From Sulfitobacter sp. CW3 (GTDB taxonomy: Bacteria > Pseudomonadota > Alphaproteobacteria > Rhodobacterales > Rhodobacteraceae), in assembly GCF_019392245.1 (NCBI RefSeq), contig NZ_JAHXRL010000002.1, positions 1-64,000 on the forward strand: a stretch of DNA of 64,000 nt, given 5' to 3'. Made by a program: the position numbers and the translations under genes. The notes beneath the pieces are model-generated. The model was not told the origin of the DNA. It did not search any database and saw only the letters and a list, made by a program, of their open reading frames with translations. Position 1 is the stretch's first letter; each line of letters starts with the position of its first letter. Positions 7,855 to 14,741 of this stretch are shown piece by piece.

Positions 7855-8271
7855 TTACTTCTTGGTGCACGCGCGGATGCACTTATATGCATCGTATGCG
7901 GCGCGAATGGCCGATCCGTATTTCTTGGCCTTAAAGTAACGCACGGCGATCAGCACTTTGGGCAAGCACTTTTTACATTTGCTGTAACGCTTCACCAAAC
8001 GTACAATGGTCGCAATCAGCTTCTTGGCTTTGTTGCGCAGGAACTTACCCACGAATTGCGCATCATAGTCGTTGTCGGTCATTTCACCGATCGACATGCT
8101 ATCAAAGTCCATCGCCCCAATGCCCGCGGCATCAAGCTCGGCATCAAGCTCGGCAAAAGCCTCGCCTACTTCACTGTCCATTTCTTCAAGGCCAAATTCG
8201 CTAAACTCGGCATCCATTGCGGCGAATTCGGCTTCCATTTCCTGTAGCTCGGCTGCAGTATAATCAGACAT
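7855..8271 (-). CDS. Candidate peptide precursor: acidic leader plus cationic four-Cys core, 138 aa
   Basis: No known family is recognised. Residues 1-71 contain 23 Asp/Glu and no Lys/Arg, in a helical repeat-like pattern (ELQEMEAEFAAMDAEFSEFG, then EAFAELDAELDAAG). Residues 72-138 contain 21 Lys/Arg and one Asp, with two amphipathic segments (KKLIATIVRLVKRY and LPKVLIAVRYFKAKKYG) and four Cys at 99, 102, 131 and 135 (CKKC, CIRAC) that could staple a helical hairpin. The layout suits a pro-peptide whose acidic half neutralises a membrane-active cationic half until proteolysis. The start is the ATG at 8271 with AAAGGA ten bases upstream. An upstream in-frame extension to 8337 lacks support. 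First gene of an operon with the 98-aa protein and an S8 protease. No dedicated exporter is visible. Antimicrobial function is inference. Confidence 0.8.
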   Translation of the reverse strand: MSDYTAAELQEMEAEFAAMDAEFSEFGLEEMDSEVGEAFAELDAELDAAGIGAMDFDSMSIGEMTDNDYDAQFVGKFLRNKAKKLIATIVRLVKRYSKCKKCLPKVLIAVRYFKAKKYGSAIRAAYDAYKCIRACTKK

Positions 8272-8300
8272 TCTCAATTCCTTTATCATGTAAAAATTTG

Positions 8301-8382
8301 CACCAATCAGTTGGTGAAACTGTTTTGGAACAAACAAAGGAGGAAGGGCGGTCTCTTTGGAGAAAATGTCGTCTCTTTTGAG
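8301..8382. promoter_or_regulatory. Upstream region of the precursor gene: dyad and 12-bp direct repeat
   Basis: CACCAA-tcag-TTGGTG (8301-8316) is an inverted repeat 30 bp before the precursor start. Further upstream, GTCTCTTTGGAG (8351-8362) and GTCTCTTTTGAG (8371-8382) are direct repeats 20 bp apart with one mismatch. These are the best candidates for control sites of the peptide operon. Which regulator binds is unknown. Confidence 0.35.
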
Positions 8383-9103
8383 TTAGCTTATTTTCCGAAA
8401 AGGAGACAGATAATGAAGATAAGCCGGTTCAGCGTGATTTTTGTGCGATGAGAATGCGGAACAATTCCAGATGAGAAAGGGAGGTCACTCGGTAATCTCT
8501 CGATAGTTCACACTCATAATCTCTATAAGAAATTGAAATAAATTAATATTTTGGCTTCACTAGTCTTCGGCAAAACACCAGCTAGTTTTATCACGTTTTT
8601 GACCGTGCAGCAGCAAAGCCGGGATTCATGCTCACGACGGAATGAGCTAGACTGAGATCTTTCCTGCCATTTGCCACGCCAGAAACAGAACTTCGTGTTT
8701 AAGGTCTGCTTTTCCTTTTGCTGAAACATGAGTTTGCTCCTGCAGCAAAGGTATCCTTCCCGCCCTTCGTGAAGGCTGCCGATTACGGCCCAGTCCGGAC
8801 ATTAGTGATGCCTTTAAGCTCTGCGACGCAGCGACCCGAAAGAAGTCATTTGGAAGCAATGTGGCATTCTTATAGGCTAAACGGCAGCAGTGCGTAGAAA
8901 GACGCACTTTGAAACATCGGGATTGCGGGGTATTTTTTTGAGGCTGCAACAGCGCATACAAGACCGCCGACGAGAGTCTGGATAATGCTTACAGCGTGAC
9001 ATGTGGCTCGCCGGCTGAGATTGTTTTGGGGGTGGCCAGATGAACCTAGGTCTAATCGTTTAGCAAGTGATCCCGGGTTGAAGTTGATACGATAAACGAA
9101 ACT
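8383..9103. other. AT-rich intergenic region with tiny coupled ORFs, no convincing gene
   Basis: About 720 bp without a recognisable protein. At 8413-8506, behind AAGGAGACAGATA, three very short plus-strand ORFs are chained by ATGA overlaps: MKISRFSVIFVR, MRMRNNSR and MRKGGHSVISR, all basic. They may be chance. Two minus-strand frames (8523-8729 and 8647-8961) overlap each other and lack family matches, good start sites and normal composition, so they are not called. Confidence 0.4.
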
Positions 9104-9119
9104 CTGCATCCTATCTGCA
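9104..9119. promoter_or_regulatory. Candidate response-regulator site: CTGCA repeat, 11-bp period, upstream of the kinase gene
   Basis: CTGCA occurs at 9104-9108 and 9115-9119. The same motif with the same period occurs three times at 11329-11355, after the response-regulator gene. OmpR-family regulators bind such direct repeats, so autoregulation of the two-component operon is a reasonable inference. Confidence 0.5.
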
Positions 9120-9130
9120 CAATTCCATGC

Positions 9131-9146
9131 CATATCATATGATATG
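9131..9146. promoter_or_regulatory. Perfect 16-bp palindrome overlapping the kinase start codon
   Basis: CATATCATATGATATG is its own reverse complement, and its last three bases are the ATG of the sensor kinase. No Shine-Dalgarno sequence is visible in front. It could be a protein-binding site or form a hairpin that masks initiation. Confidence 0.5.
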
Positions 9147-10601
9147 AAACAAATCCGTAAGTCGCTGTTTGCTAAAATTTTCACTGCTATTGCAGCAACT
9201 GCTGTCCTAGTCGTCATCGTGATGGCGCTGACGGTCGCTGTCTGGATGCGGGACGGTTTCGCCAGCTATCTGCTCAAGGGGGAGTTGGCACGATTTGATG
9301 AACTTGCGGAAGGGCTGGCTGACGCGCATCAAAGTGGTTGGCCCGAACTTGCGAATGACCCACAGCAATGGGCCGATTTCATCCGCGCGCATGTTCCGCC
9401 GCCTGGCTTTGAGATGGGCCGCCCTCCCGCGCCGCCCCTTGGGGCCGCACGTGGACCGAGGCCCAATCACCCGCCGCCATTTGGCGCGGGCGGTGGTAAA
9501 TTGATGCTGGAAGAGCGGCTTGTGTTGCTGGACGCTGGTGGCATGCCCATTGTAGGACACATTGATGGTCCGGCGCTGTTTGAACGCCGCCCCGTCTGTG
9601 TGCACAATGATTGCAGTGGGCCAGGCATTCTGGGGTATATTGGGATGAACGCTTCGGTCCAGCAAGAGAACGAAACCGATGCGTTCTTCCTGCGCGGCCA
9701 GTATGTTTCTCTTGCCCTGTCCGGTCTGATTGCAATCGCTCTGTCCGCTGTTGCCGCCTACATTATCGCACGCCAGTTACTGGGGCCTATCAAGCGGTTG
9801 GAAGCCGGTGCTAAAACCATGGCATCGGGGAATTATGCCGCAAGGATCAGGCAAGATCGCACCGATGAGTTGGGGCAACTGATTGGCCACTACAACACCT
9901 TGGCCGCAACGCTGGAACAGACGGCCAAGACCGAGCGTGAGTGGATTTCAAACACCAGTCATGAATTGCAGACCCCCCTCGCAGTACTGCGCGCGCAGAT
10001 CGAAGCGCTTCAGGATGGAATACGCCAACCTGATGAAAAAACACTGACTGAAATGCATGGCGCGCTTATGCGGCTGTCGCGCTTGGTGCAGGATATAAAG
10101 ACCCTGTCTTATGCACGTGAGGCAGAACTGACGACGCACCTTGCGCAGGAAAACCTATCGCAAATTGCGGAGGAAGCCGCCGAGACGGCACGGCCGAAGT
10201 TGTCCTCAAAAAGGATTGAGTTGGAACTCAATCTGCCATCAGAGATCTTGGTGTTTTGTGAGCGAGGGCAGATACGTCAGGTCATCGACAACCTGCTTGA
10301 GAACGCGAGCCGATACACCGATGGGCCCGGTCAGGTGCGCATGAGCTTGCACGACGATGGGAACGATGTGCTTCTCACGGTGGATGACACGCCGCCTGCC
10401 GCACCTGCGAGCGATGTGCAAAGATTGTTCGATCGCTTTTATCGCGTGGAAGGTTCGCGATCCCGCGCATATGGAGGGTCTGGATTGGGCCTTTCGGTCT
10501 GCAAGGCCATCATTGAGGCCCATGGCGGCACGATTTCCGCAGGCCAATCTGATATGGGTGGACTTCAAATCACCATACGCCTGCCAAAGGGGGCTGGATG
10601 A
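9144..10601 (+). CDS. Two-component sensor histidine kinase, BaeS-like, 485 aa
   Basis: The protein has a first membrane helix (about 13-33) and a periplasmic domain with a Pro-rich loop (PPPGFEMGRPPAPPLG). A second helix (about 186-210) is followed by HAMP (RQLLGPIKRLEAGAKTMASG). The HisKA box has the phosphoacceptor His273 in ISNTSHELQTPL. The HATPase has the N box NLLENASRYT and G box GGSGLGLSV. The D-box reads VDDTPP. The periplasmic part has two Cys (RPVCVHNDCSG) that may form a disulfide. It should sense an envelope signal and phosphorylate the regulator encoded next, with which it overlaps by 4 bp. Kinase identity is certain, the BaeS-like label is from general architecture only. Confidence 0.9.
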   Translation: MKQIRKSLFAKIFTAIAATAVLVVIVMALTVAVWMRDGFASYLLKGELARFDELAEGLADAHQSGWPELANDPQQWADFIRAHVPPPGFEMGRPPAPPLGAARGPRPNHPPPFGAGGGKLMLEERLVLLDAGGMPIVGHIDGPALFERRPVCVHNDCSGPGILGYIGMNASVQQENETDAFFLRGQYVSLALSGLIAIALSAVAAYIIARQLLGPIKRLEAGAKTMASGNYAARIRQDRTDELGQLIGHYNTLAATLEQTAKTEREWISNTSHELQTPLAVLRAQIEALQDGIRQPDEKTLTEMHGALMRLSRLVQDIKTLSYAREAELTTHLAQENLSQIAEEAAETARPKLSSKRIELELNLPSEILVFCERGQIRQVIDNLLENASRYTDGPGQVRMSLHDDGNDVLLTVDDTPPAAPASDVQRLFDRFYRVEGSRSRAYGGSGLGLSVCKAIIEAHGGTISAGQSDMGGLQITIRLPKGAG

Positions 10602-11278
10602 CTACGCCGAGCATACTGATTGTTGAGGATGAAATCGCGCTTGCCGAAGTGGTGCGGGATTATCTGTTTGCAGAAGGCATGTCTGTCGAGATGCTTGGTG
10701 AAGGCGTGGGCGCATTGGAGATGGCCCATACGGGAAACTACGACTTGATCATCCTTGACCTGATGTTGCCTGGTGTAGATGGCCTGACGATCTGCCGCGA
10801 ATTGCGTAAAACCTCCGATGTGCCGATCATCATAACAACCGCAAAAGTAGAAGAGATCGACCGCCTGCTGGGACTTGAACTGGGGGCCGACGACTACATG
10901 TGCAAACCCTATTCACCACGTGAACTTGTGGCGCGGGCCAGGGCGGTTTTAAGACGACGGCCGGCTGGTGGAAACTTAGAGAAGACCACCGCGAATGCGC
11001 GCCTTTTTATTGACGTGGACAAGTGGCAGGCGACACTGGACGGCACCCAACTGGATCTGACGCGGCGCGAATTTGCGTTGCTGCAATCCCTTGCTGCGCG
11101 TCCGGGGCGCGTCTTTTCACGTGACCAACTGCTTTCGCTGGCCTTTCCGGACGACACAGAGGTTTTTGATCGCACAGTCGATAGCCACATTCGCAACATG
11201 CGTCGCAAAATTGCTCTGGTCAGCACATGGGATCCGATCCGCTCGGTCTATGGTGTGGGTTATGCCTACGATGGATAG
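10598..11278 (+). CDS. OmpR/PhoB-family response regulator, 226 aa
   Basis: The receiver domain has acidic residues in VEDEIA, phosphoacceptor Asp54 (LIILDLMLPG), and the conserved Lys in MCKPYSPREL. The C-terminal winged helix (DLTRREFALLQSLAARPGRV, then VDSHIRNMRRKI and SVYGVGYAY) binds DNA. It is translationally coupled to the kinase gene (ATGA). Direct CTGCA repeats of 11-bp period both before the kinase and after this gene are its likely targets, which would place the following 131-aa gene under its control. Confidence 0.93.
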   Translation: MTTPSILIVEDEIALAEVVRDYLFAEGMSVEMLGEGVGALEMAHTGNYDLIILDLMLPGVDGLTICRELRKTSDVPIIITTAKVEEIDRLLGLELGADDYMCKPYSPRELVARARAVLRRRPAGGNLEKTTANARLFIDVDKWQATLDGTQLDLTRREFALLQSLAARPGRVFSRDQLLSLAFPDDTEVFDRTVDSHIRNMRRKIALVSTWDPIRSVYGVGYAYDG

Positions 11279-11328
11279 GCTTTGACGCACCTGCGCTGAA
11301 AATGGGACAGCAGTAGTTTTTTCGCCCT

Positions 11329-11355
11329 CTGCATTTTCACTGCATAATTGCTGCA
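11329..11355. promoter_or_regulatory. Triple CTGCA direct repeat, 11-bp period
   Basis: CTGCA occurs at 11329-11333, 11340-11344 and 11351-11355, exactly one helical turn apart, 70 bp before the next gene. The same motif is present upstream of the kinase. The pattern fits a PhoB/OmpR-type binding site for the regulator encoded immediately upstream. Confidence 0.6.
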
Positions 11356-11424
11356 AACTCACTCCTCAAAGAACGCGCAAAACAAACCTGTCAGAGGCGA
11401 ATCAACGCCCAACAGGAGATCAGA

Positions 11425-11820
11425 ATGTTAGACAAAAAAATCAAAGCGATCCGCGCAAAGTCCACAACAAACCGTCAGATCCCGATTTATAGATCGACTG
11501 TTCGACGCACCGAGGGACAGAAGTTTTTTCAAATATCGCTCATCCTCTCCGTCTTGGTTGTCGGCGCTCTCACGATTTCCTCGGTCCGCGCCGAAAGTGT
11601 CGCTGCAACGGATCAGGGGATCACGATTGCGCAGGCAGCGCCTTCGGGCCAAGGCAAGCGCCCACCGCGCGAAGCCCTTGAGGCTTGTGCGAACGTAGCA
11701 CCGCAGTCAGCGTGTGCGTTCCCCGGTCGCGATGGCGAAACGGTTCAGGGCAAATGCATGTCCCCCGAGGCCAATGTCGCTTTGGCATGTGTTCCCGGAA
11801 ATCCGCCCAAAAAGGGCTGA
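11425..11820 (+). CDS. Small exported Cys-containing protein, 131 aa
   Basis: A basic N-terminus (about 1-33) is followed by one hydrophobic segment (FQISLILSVLVVGALTISSV) and then AESVAA, so it is exported or membrane-anchored. The C-terminal domain has four Cys (LEACANVAPQSACAFPGRDG, then VQGKCMSPEANVALACVP) spaced as for two disulfides. A similar short Cys domain is often found near YHYH-domain proteins in proteobacteria, but I do not know a function. AGGAG lies seven bases before the ATG. It follows the CTGCA repeats and precedes a YHYH-protein gene, so it is probably part of the response of the two-component system. Confidence 0.75.
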   Translation: MLDKKIKAIRAKSTTNRQIPIYRSTVRRTEGQKFFQISLILSVLVVGALTISSVRAESVAATDQGITIAQAAPSGQGKRPPREALEACANVAPQSACAFPGRDGETVQGKCMSPEANVALACVPGNPPKKG

Positions 11821-11868
11821 TCTGGGTCTTTGACCAAACGCGTTGAAAATACCTCAAAAGGAAAGCGC

Positions 11869-11935
11869 ATGGGATCTCTCATAAAGCTGCCCGTATTTCT
11901 GCTTGCCTCCGGCCATCTCTCTTTTTGATGGCCGG
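11869..11935 (+). other. Hairpin with a possible 19-codon ORF
   Basis: Behind AAAAGGAAA there is a 19-residue ORF at 11869-11928 (MGSLIKLPVFLLASGHLSF), hydrophobic like a truncated signal peptide. Its end lies in a perfect 9-bp hairpin, CCGGCCATC / GATGGCCGG (11909-11917 / 11927-11935). No T-run follows. It could be a leader peptide/attenuator in front of the YHYH gene, or a chance ORF over a transcript-processing hairpin. Confidence 0.3.
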
Positions 11936-12074
11936 AAAGGTATTCGGCCCTCTGCCTTAAGCGCGACGCCGTTATCAGCCCAAGCACATGCTCTGTCTAC
12001 TCATTCAGTCGAGGCCGCGCATAGTCCCGGCGCGGTTGCCGATTTTAAACTTACCCCCCAACAGGATAGATCCA

Positions 12075-13247
12075 ATGAAACGCAAAATACTCTTCTGGCC
12101 AATCATGCTGGTGATCGGTGCTTTCGTCCTGGTCAAAATTGCTGTGGTCCATCCCGACATCGAAGAATTCTCCGACACGGCCTTTGCCGAGCAACCCGTA
12201 ACAGTTGATTGCACATTGGAAGACGGCACAGCATCGAGCTGCTACAAAATCCCGGTCAACTACCTGCCGGAGGGCTTGGAGATCGGGCCATTTTGCCCTG
12301 AGAGCCTGAATGATGCAGGGCGCATCTGGGAATGGACCGGAGAGAACGCCAAGCTCTACCGTGTCGATGGTGCGTTTCTCAGGATGCTTGATGATCTGGG
12401 TTACCGCTTCTTTGATGACGACGGGAAAGTTCATATTGTTGATGCCGCGACAGAGCAACCGAAGGTCGACCATGCCTGCATCAACGTCTCGCGTGATGAA
12501 AACGTCGAGATCACCATGTTGCTGCCCGTCAGGCCGGTGTTAGCGGCCAGCCCGACCCGGTTGGGCACTGTGTCAAAGGTGGGTGTGGCGCTTGACGGTG
12601 TCCCGATCTTTTCCGACGCGCCCAGTGTCCAGCAGACCAGACATATGCCAGCGCTTGATACTTGCGGCGGCCATATCGACCCCGGTGGCTGGTATCACTG
12701 GCATGCCACATCGACAGACATCGAGACCGTATTTGAAAAAGAAGGCGTTGTGGCGGATTGCGCATTGGAACAAAACAGTTCGGCCCAGTTCGGCTATGCT
12801 TTCGACGGGTTTGCGATGATTGGCAGCCTTGAGGCGGACGGCACAGCTGTGACCGGCCTGGATGCGTGCAACGGTCATATCGGGGCAAGACCTACGGGCG
12901 AGGCCTATCATTATCATGCAACCGATGGCTTTCCGAACCTTCCCGCTTGTCTGGTTGGTGTGCAGGCTATGGATAACTTCTCAACCACAGCAACTGCTGG
13001 CGTTGGCGCGACACGGAACGGTGCCGGTGAACGCAATGAACCACCACGGCCAAGCGGCGGCGCGGCGGGGCAACTGCCACCCGATTTCGATGAAGCGGCA
13101 CAAGTGCTTGGTGTGACACCGGATGCACTGATGCAAGCCCTGGGCGATCCACAAGCGGGCCCGCCAGATATGGCGGTTGCAGCAGAAAAGCTGGGGCTCA
13201 CCGAAGACAATTTGCGTGCTGCCCTTCCGCCAGCGCCGAACCGCTGA
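12075..13247 (+). CDS. YHYH-domain protein, 390 aa
   Basis: One N-terminal membrane/signal segment (KILFWPIMLVIGAFVLVKIA) is followed by a periplasmic YHYH domain with DTCGGHIDPGGWYHWHAT (YHWH from residue 207) and GEAYHYHATDGFPNLPAC (YHYH from residue 278). The His clusters look like metal ligands, but the family has no established reaction. The last 100 residues hold a Gly/Pro/Asn linker and a small helical region with QVLGVTPDALMQALGDP and EKLGLTEDNLRAAL repeats. The ATG at 12075 is preferred because it starts the hydrophobic segment. The 87-base upstream extension is unsupported. Neighbours are the small Cys protein and a patatin-like lipoprotein. Confidence 0.85.
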   Translation: MKRKILFWPIMLVIGAFVLVKIAVVHPDIEEFSDTAFAEQPVTVDCTLEDGTASSCYKIPVNYLPEGLEIGPFCPESLNDAGRIWEWTGENAKLYRVDGAFLRMLDDLGYRFFDDDGKVHIVDAATEQPKVDHACINVSRDENVEITMLLPVRPVLAASPTRLGTVSKVGVALDGVPIFSDAPSVQQTRHMPALDTCGGHIDPGGWYHWHATSTDIETVFEKEGVVADCALEQNSSAQFGYAFDGFAMIGSLEADGTAVTGLDACNGHIGARPTGEAYHYHATDGFPNLPACLVGVQAMDNFSTTATAGVGATRNGAGERNEPPRPSGGAAGQLPPDFDEAAQVLGVTPDALMQALGDPQAGPPDMAVAAEKLGLTEDNLRAALPPAPNR

Positions 13248-13307
13248 AAACAGCATAAGAACGTGCCGGGCAAAGCTGTTTGCGCGGACCTTCCACAGGA
13301 CATTGAA

Positions 13308-14447
13308 ATGACTCGAATTTATCCGGCCAGCGGGAACATGAGGCGGCGCGCAGTTTTGGTGGGCCTCGGGGCGATCGGTCTTTCGGCTTGCACCAGCCGC
13401 GTTCATGCACCGGCTTTGCCGCCCATCGAGGCGGGGGATGACCCGCTGTCGGAGTTTCGGCTGTTTGCCGATGATGGACCAGACATGTGGAGGAAACATT
13501 TGCATTCACCGCAAACGTCACCGTCATCGATCGGCCCCAATATTCTGGCGCTTTCTGGCGGTGGCGAGGACGGCGCATTTGGCGCAGGGGCGCTTGTCGG
13601 GTGGTCGCAGCGCGGCGACCGGCCCGAGTTTGACATGGTCACCGGCATCTCTACTGGTGCCCTGATGGCACCGTTTGCCTTTATGGGACAGGAGTATGAC
13701 GAGGCACTGACCCGCGTTTTCACTCAAAGCGATGCGAGCGACATTATGCGACTGCGGCCCTTTCAGGCGGTCGTCAGCGACGCCCTTTATGACACGGCAC
13801 CCCTTGCGGCAATGATTGCCGAAAATACACCGCCCAGCTTCCTTCGGGCTGTCGCCGCGCGGCATGCGACAGGAAACAGCCTTCTTGTCGTGACCTCGGA
13901 GCTGGACAGCGCACGGGCCTCGGTCTGGAATATGGGGGCCATCGCGCAGGCGGGGCACTACGATCTGTTCCGCAGTATCATGCGTGCTTCTGCTGCGTTG
14001 CCGGGGCTCTTTCCGCCCGTAAGCCTGAGGTATGTTTTTGATGGCAAAAGCTATACGGAAACCCATATCGATGGCGGCGTTCATATGCAGTTTCTGGCAG
14101 TCCCGAACTTTGCTTTCACGACCCCTGATCAGAAGCTGGAGGGCGGGCACATTTATGTATTGATCAACAACACGCTCCGTCCTGCGCCTGCATCGGTATC
14201 GCGGTCAGCGCTCGGTATTTCGCAACAGGCGCTTACGACAACGGGGCGGGCAAGTGCGCTGCTGCAGGTGAACGCCACGCAATTCTTCGCACGAGCACAA
14301 GGGCTGGAGTTTTCGGTGGCGTCAATCAGTCCAACGTCAGGCATCATCTATGACCCCTCGGACCGGTTTTCGTCAACTTACATGAACGCGCTCTATCAGC
14401 ACGGGTTCAGCCGTGCGCAGAGCCAGACACTTTGGTCGAACGGTTAG
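13308..14447 (+). CDS. Patatin-like phospholipase, lipoprotein, 379 aa
   Basis: The patatin fold signature is complete: glycine-rich oxyanion motif LSGGGEDGAFGAG, nucleophile Ser115 in GISTG, and catalytic Asp255 in DGG. The N-terminus MRRRAVLVGLGAIGLSACTS carries a lipobox (LSAC), so it is likely a membrane-anchored lipid acyl hydrolase in the periplasm or outer membrane. ACAGGA precedes the ATG at 13308. MRRRAV at 13338 is an alternative start. It follows the YHYH gene by about 60 bp in the same direction, so co-expression is likely. Confidence 0.85.
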   Translation: MTRIYPASGNMRRRAVLVGLGAIGLSACTSRVHAPALPPIEAGDDPLSEFRLFADDGPDMWRKHLHSPQTSPSSIGPNILALSGGGEDGAFGAGALVGWSQRGDRPEFDMVTGISTGALMAPFAFMGQEYDEALTRVFTQSDASDIMRLRPFQAVVSDALYDTAPLAAMIAENTPPSFLRAVAARHATGNSLLVVTSELDSARASVWNMGAIAQAGHYDLFRSIMRASAALPGLFPPVSLRYVFDGKSYTETHIDGGVHMQFLAVPNFAFTTPDQKLEGGHIYVLINNTLRPAPASVSRSALGISQQALTTTGRASALLQVNATQFFARAQGLEFSVASISPTSGIIYDPSDRFSSTYMNALYQHGFSRAQSQTLWSNG

Positions 14448-14741
14448 GGTAGTACGGGCAGACCTGTTACGAGGCCGTCAGATATAAGCGATTGTAATCA
14501 GATACGTATCCCCTGAGTCTGTCGGCTTACAATGGCAAGTTGGGGCTGATGCTGCATTCCCCCAATTGCTCATATGCCACCCTCGCGGTGACGCTTTGCG
14601 CACACTGCTCGGGCGTTTGTTGCTCAAGCTTATCTGCGAGCATTCATAAAAACTTTATCTACCATAGCTCCGGCCTATTTGCGCGGAAACGAAGAACAGT
14701 ATCTCATTCCGGAAACAATACCGCCAACAGGAGAATAAATA
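14448..14741. other. Promoter region of the TRAP operon, with a CATAAA/TTTAT dyad
   Basis: No gene is seen. ATAAA-aac-TTTAT (14646-14658) is an inverted repeat about 85 bp before dctP. A related dyad with CATAAA lies at 21051-21065 between the LysR gene and ridA, so both may be bound by that LysR regulator. AGGAG lies 10 bases before the dctP start. Confidence 0.35.

Noticed and set aside
8523..8961. Two minus-strand ORFs between the precursor and the kinase
   Set aside because: They overlap each other in different frames, have no recognisable family and no good start context.
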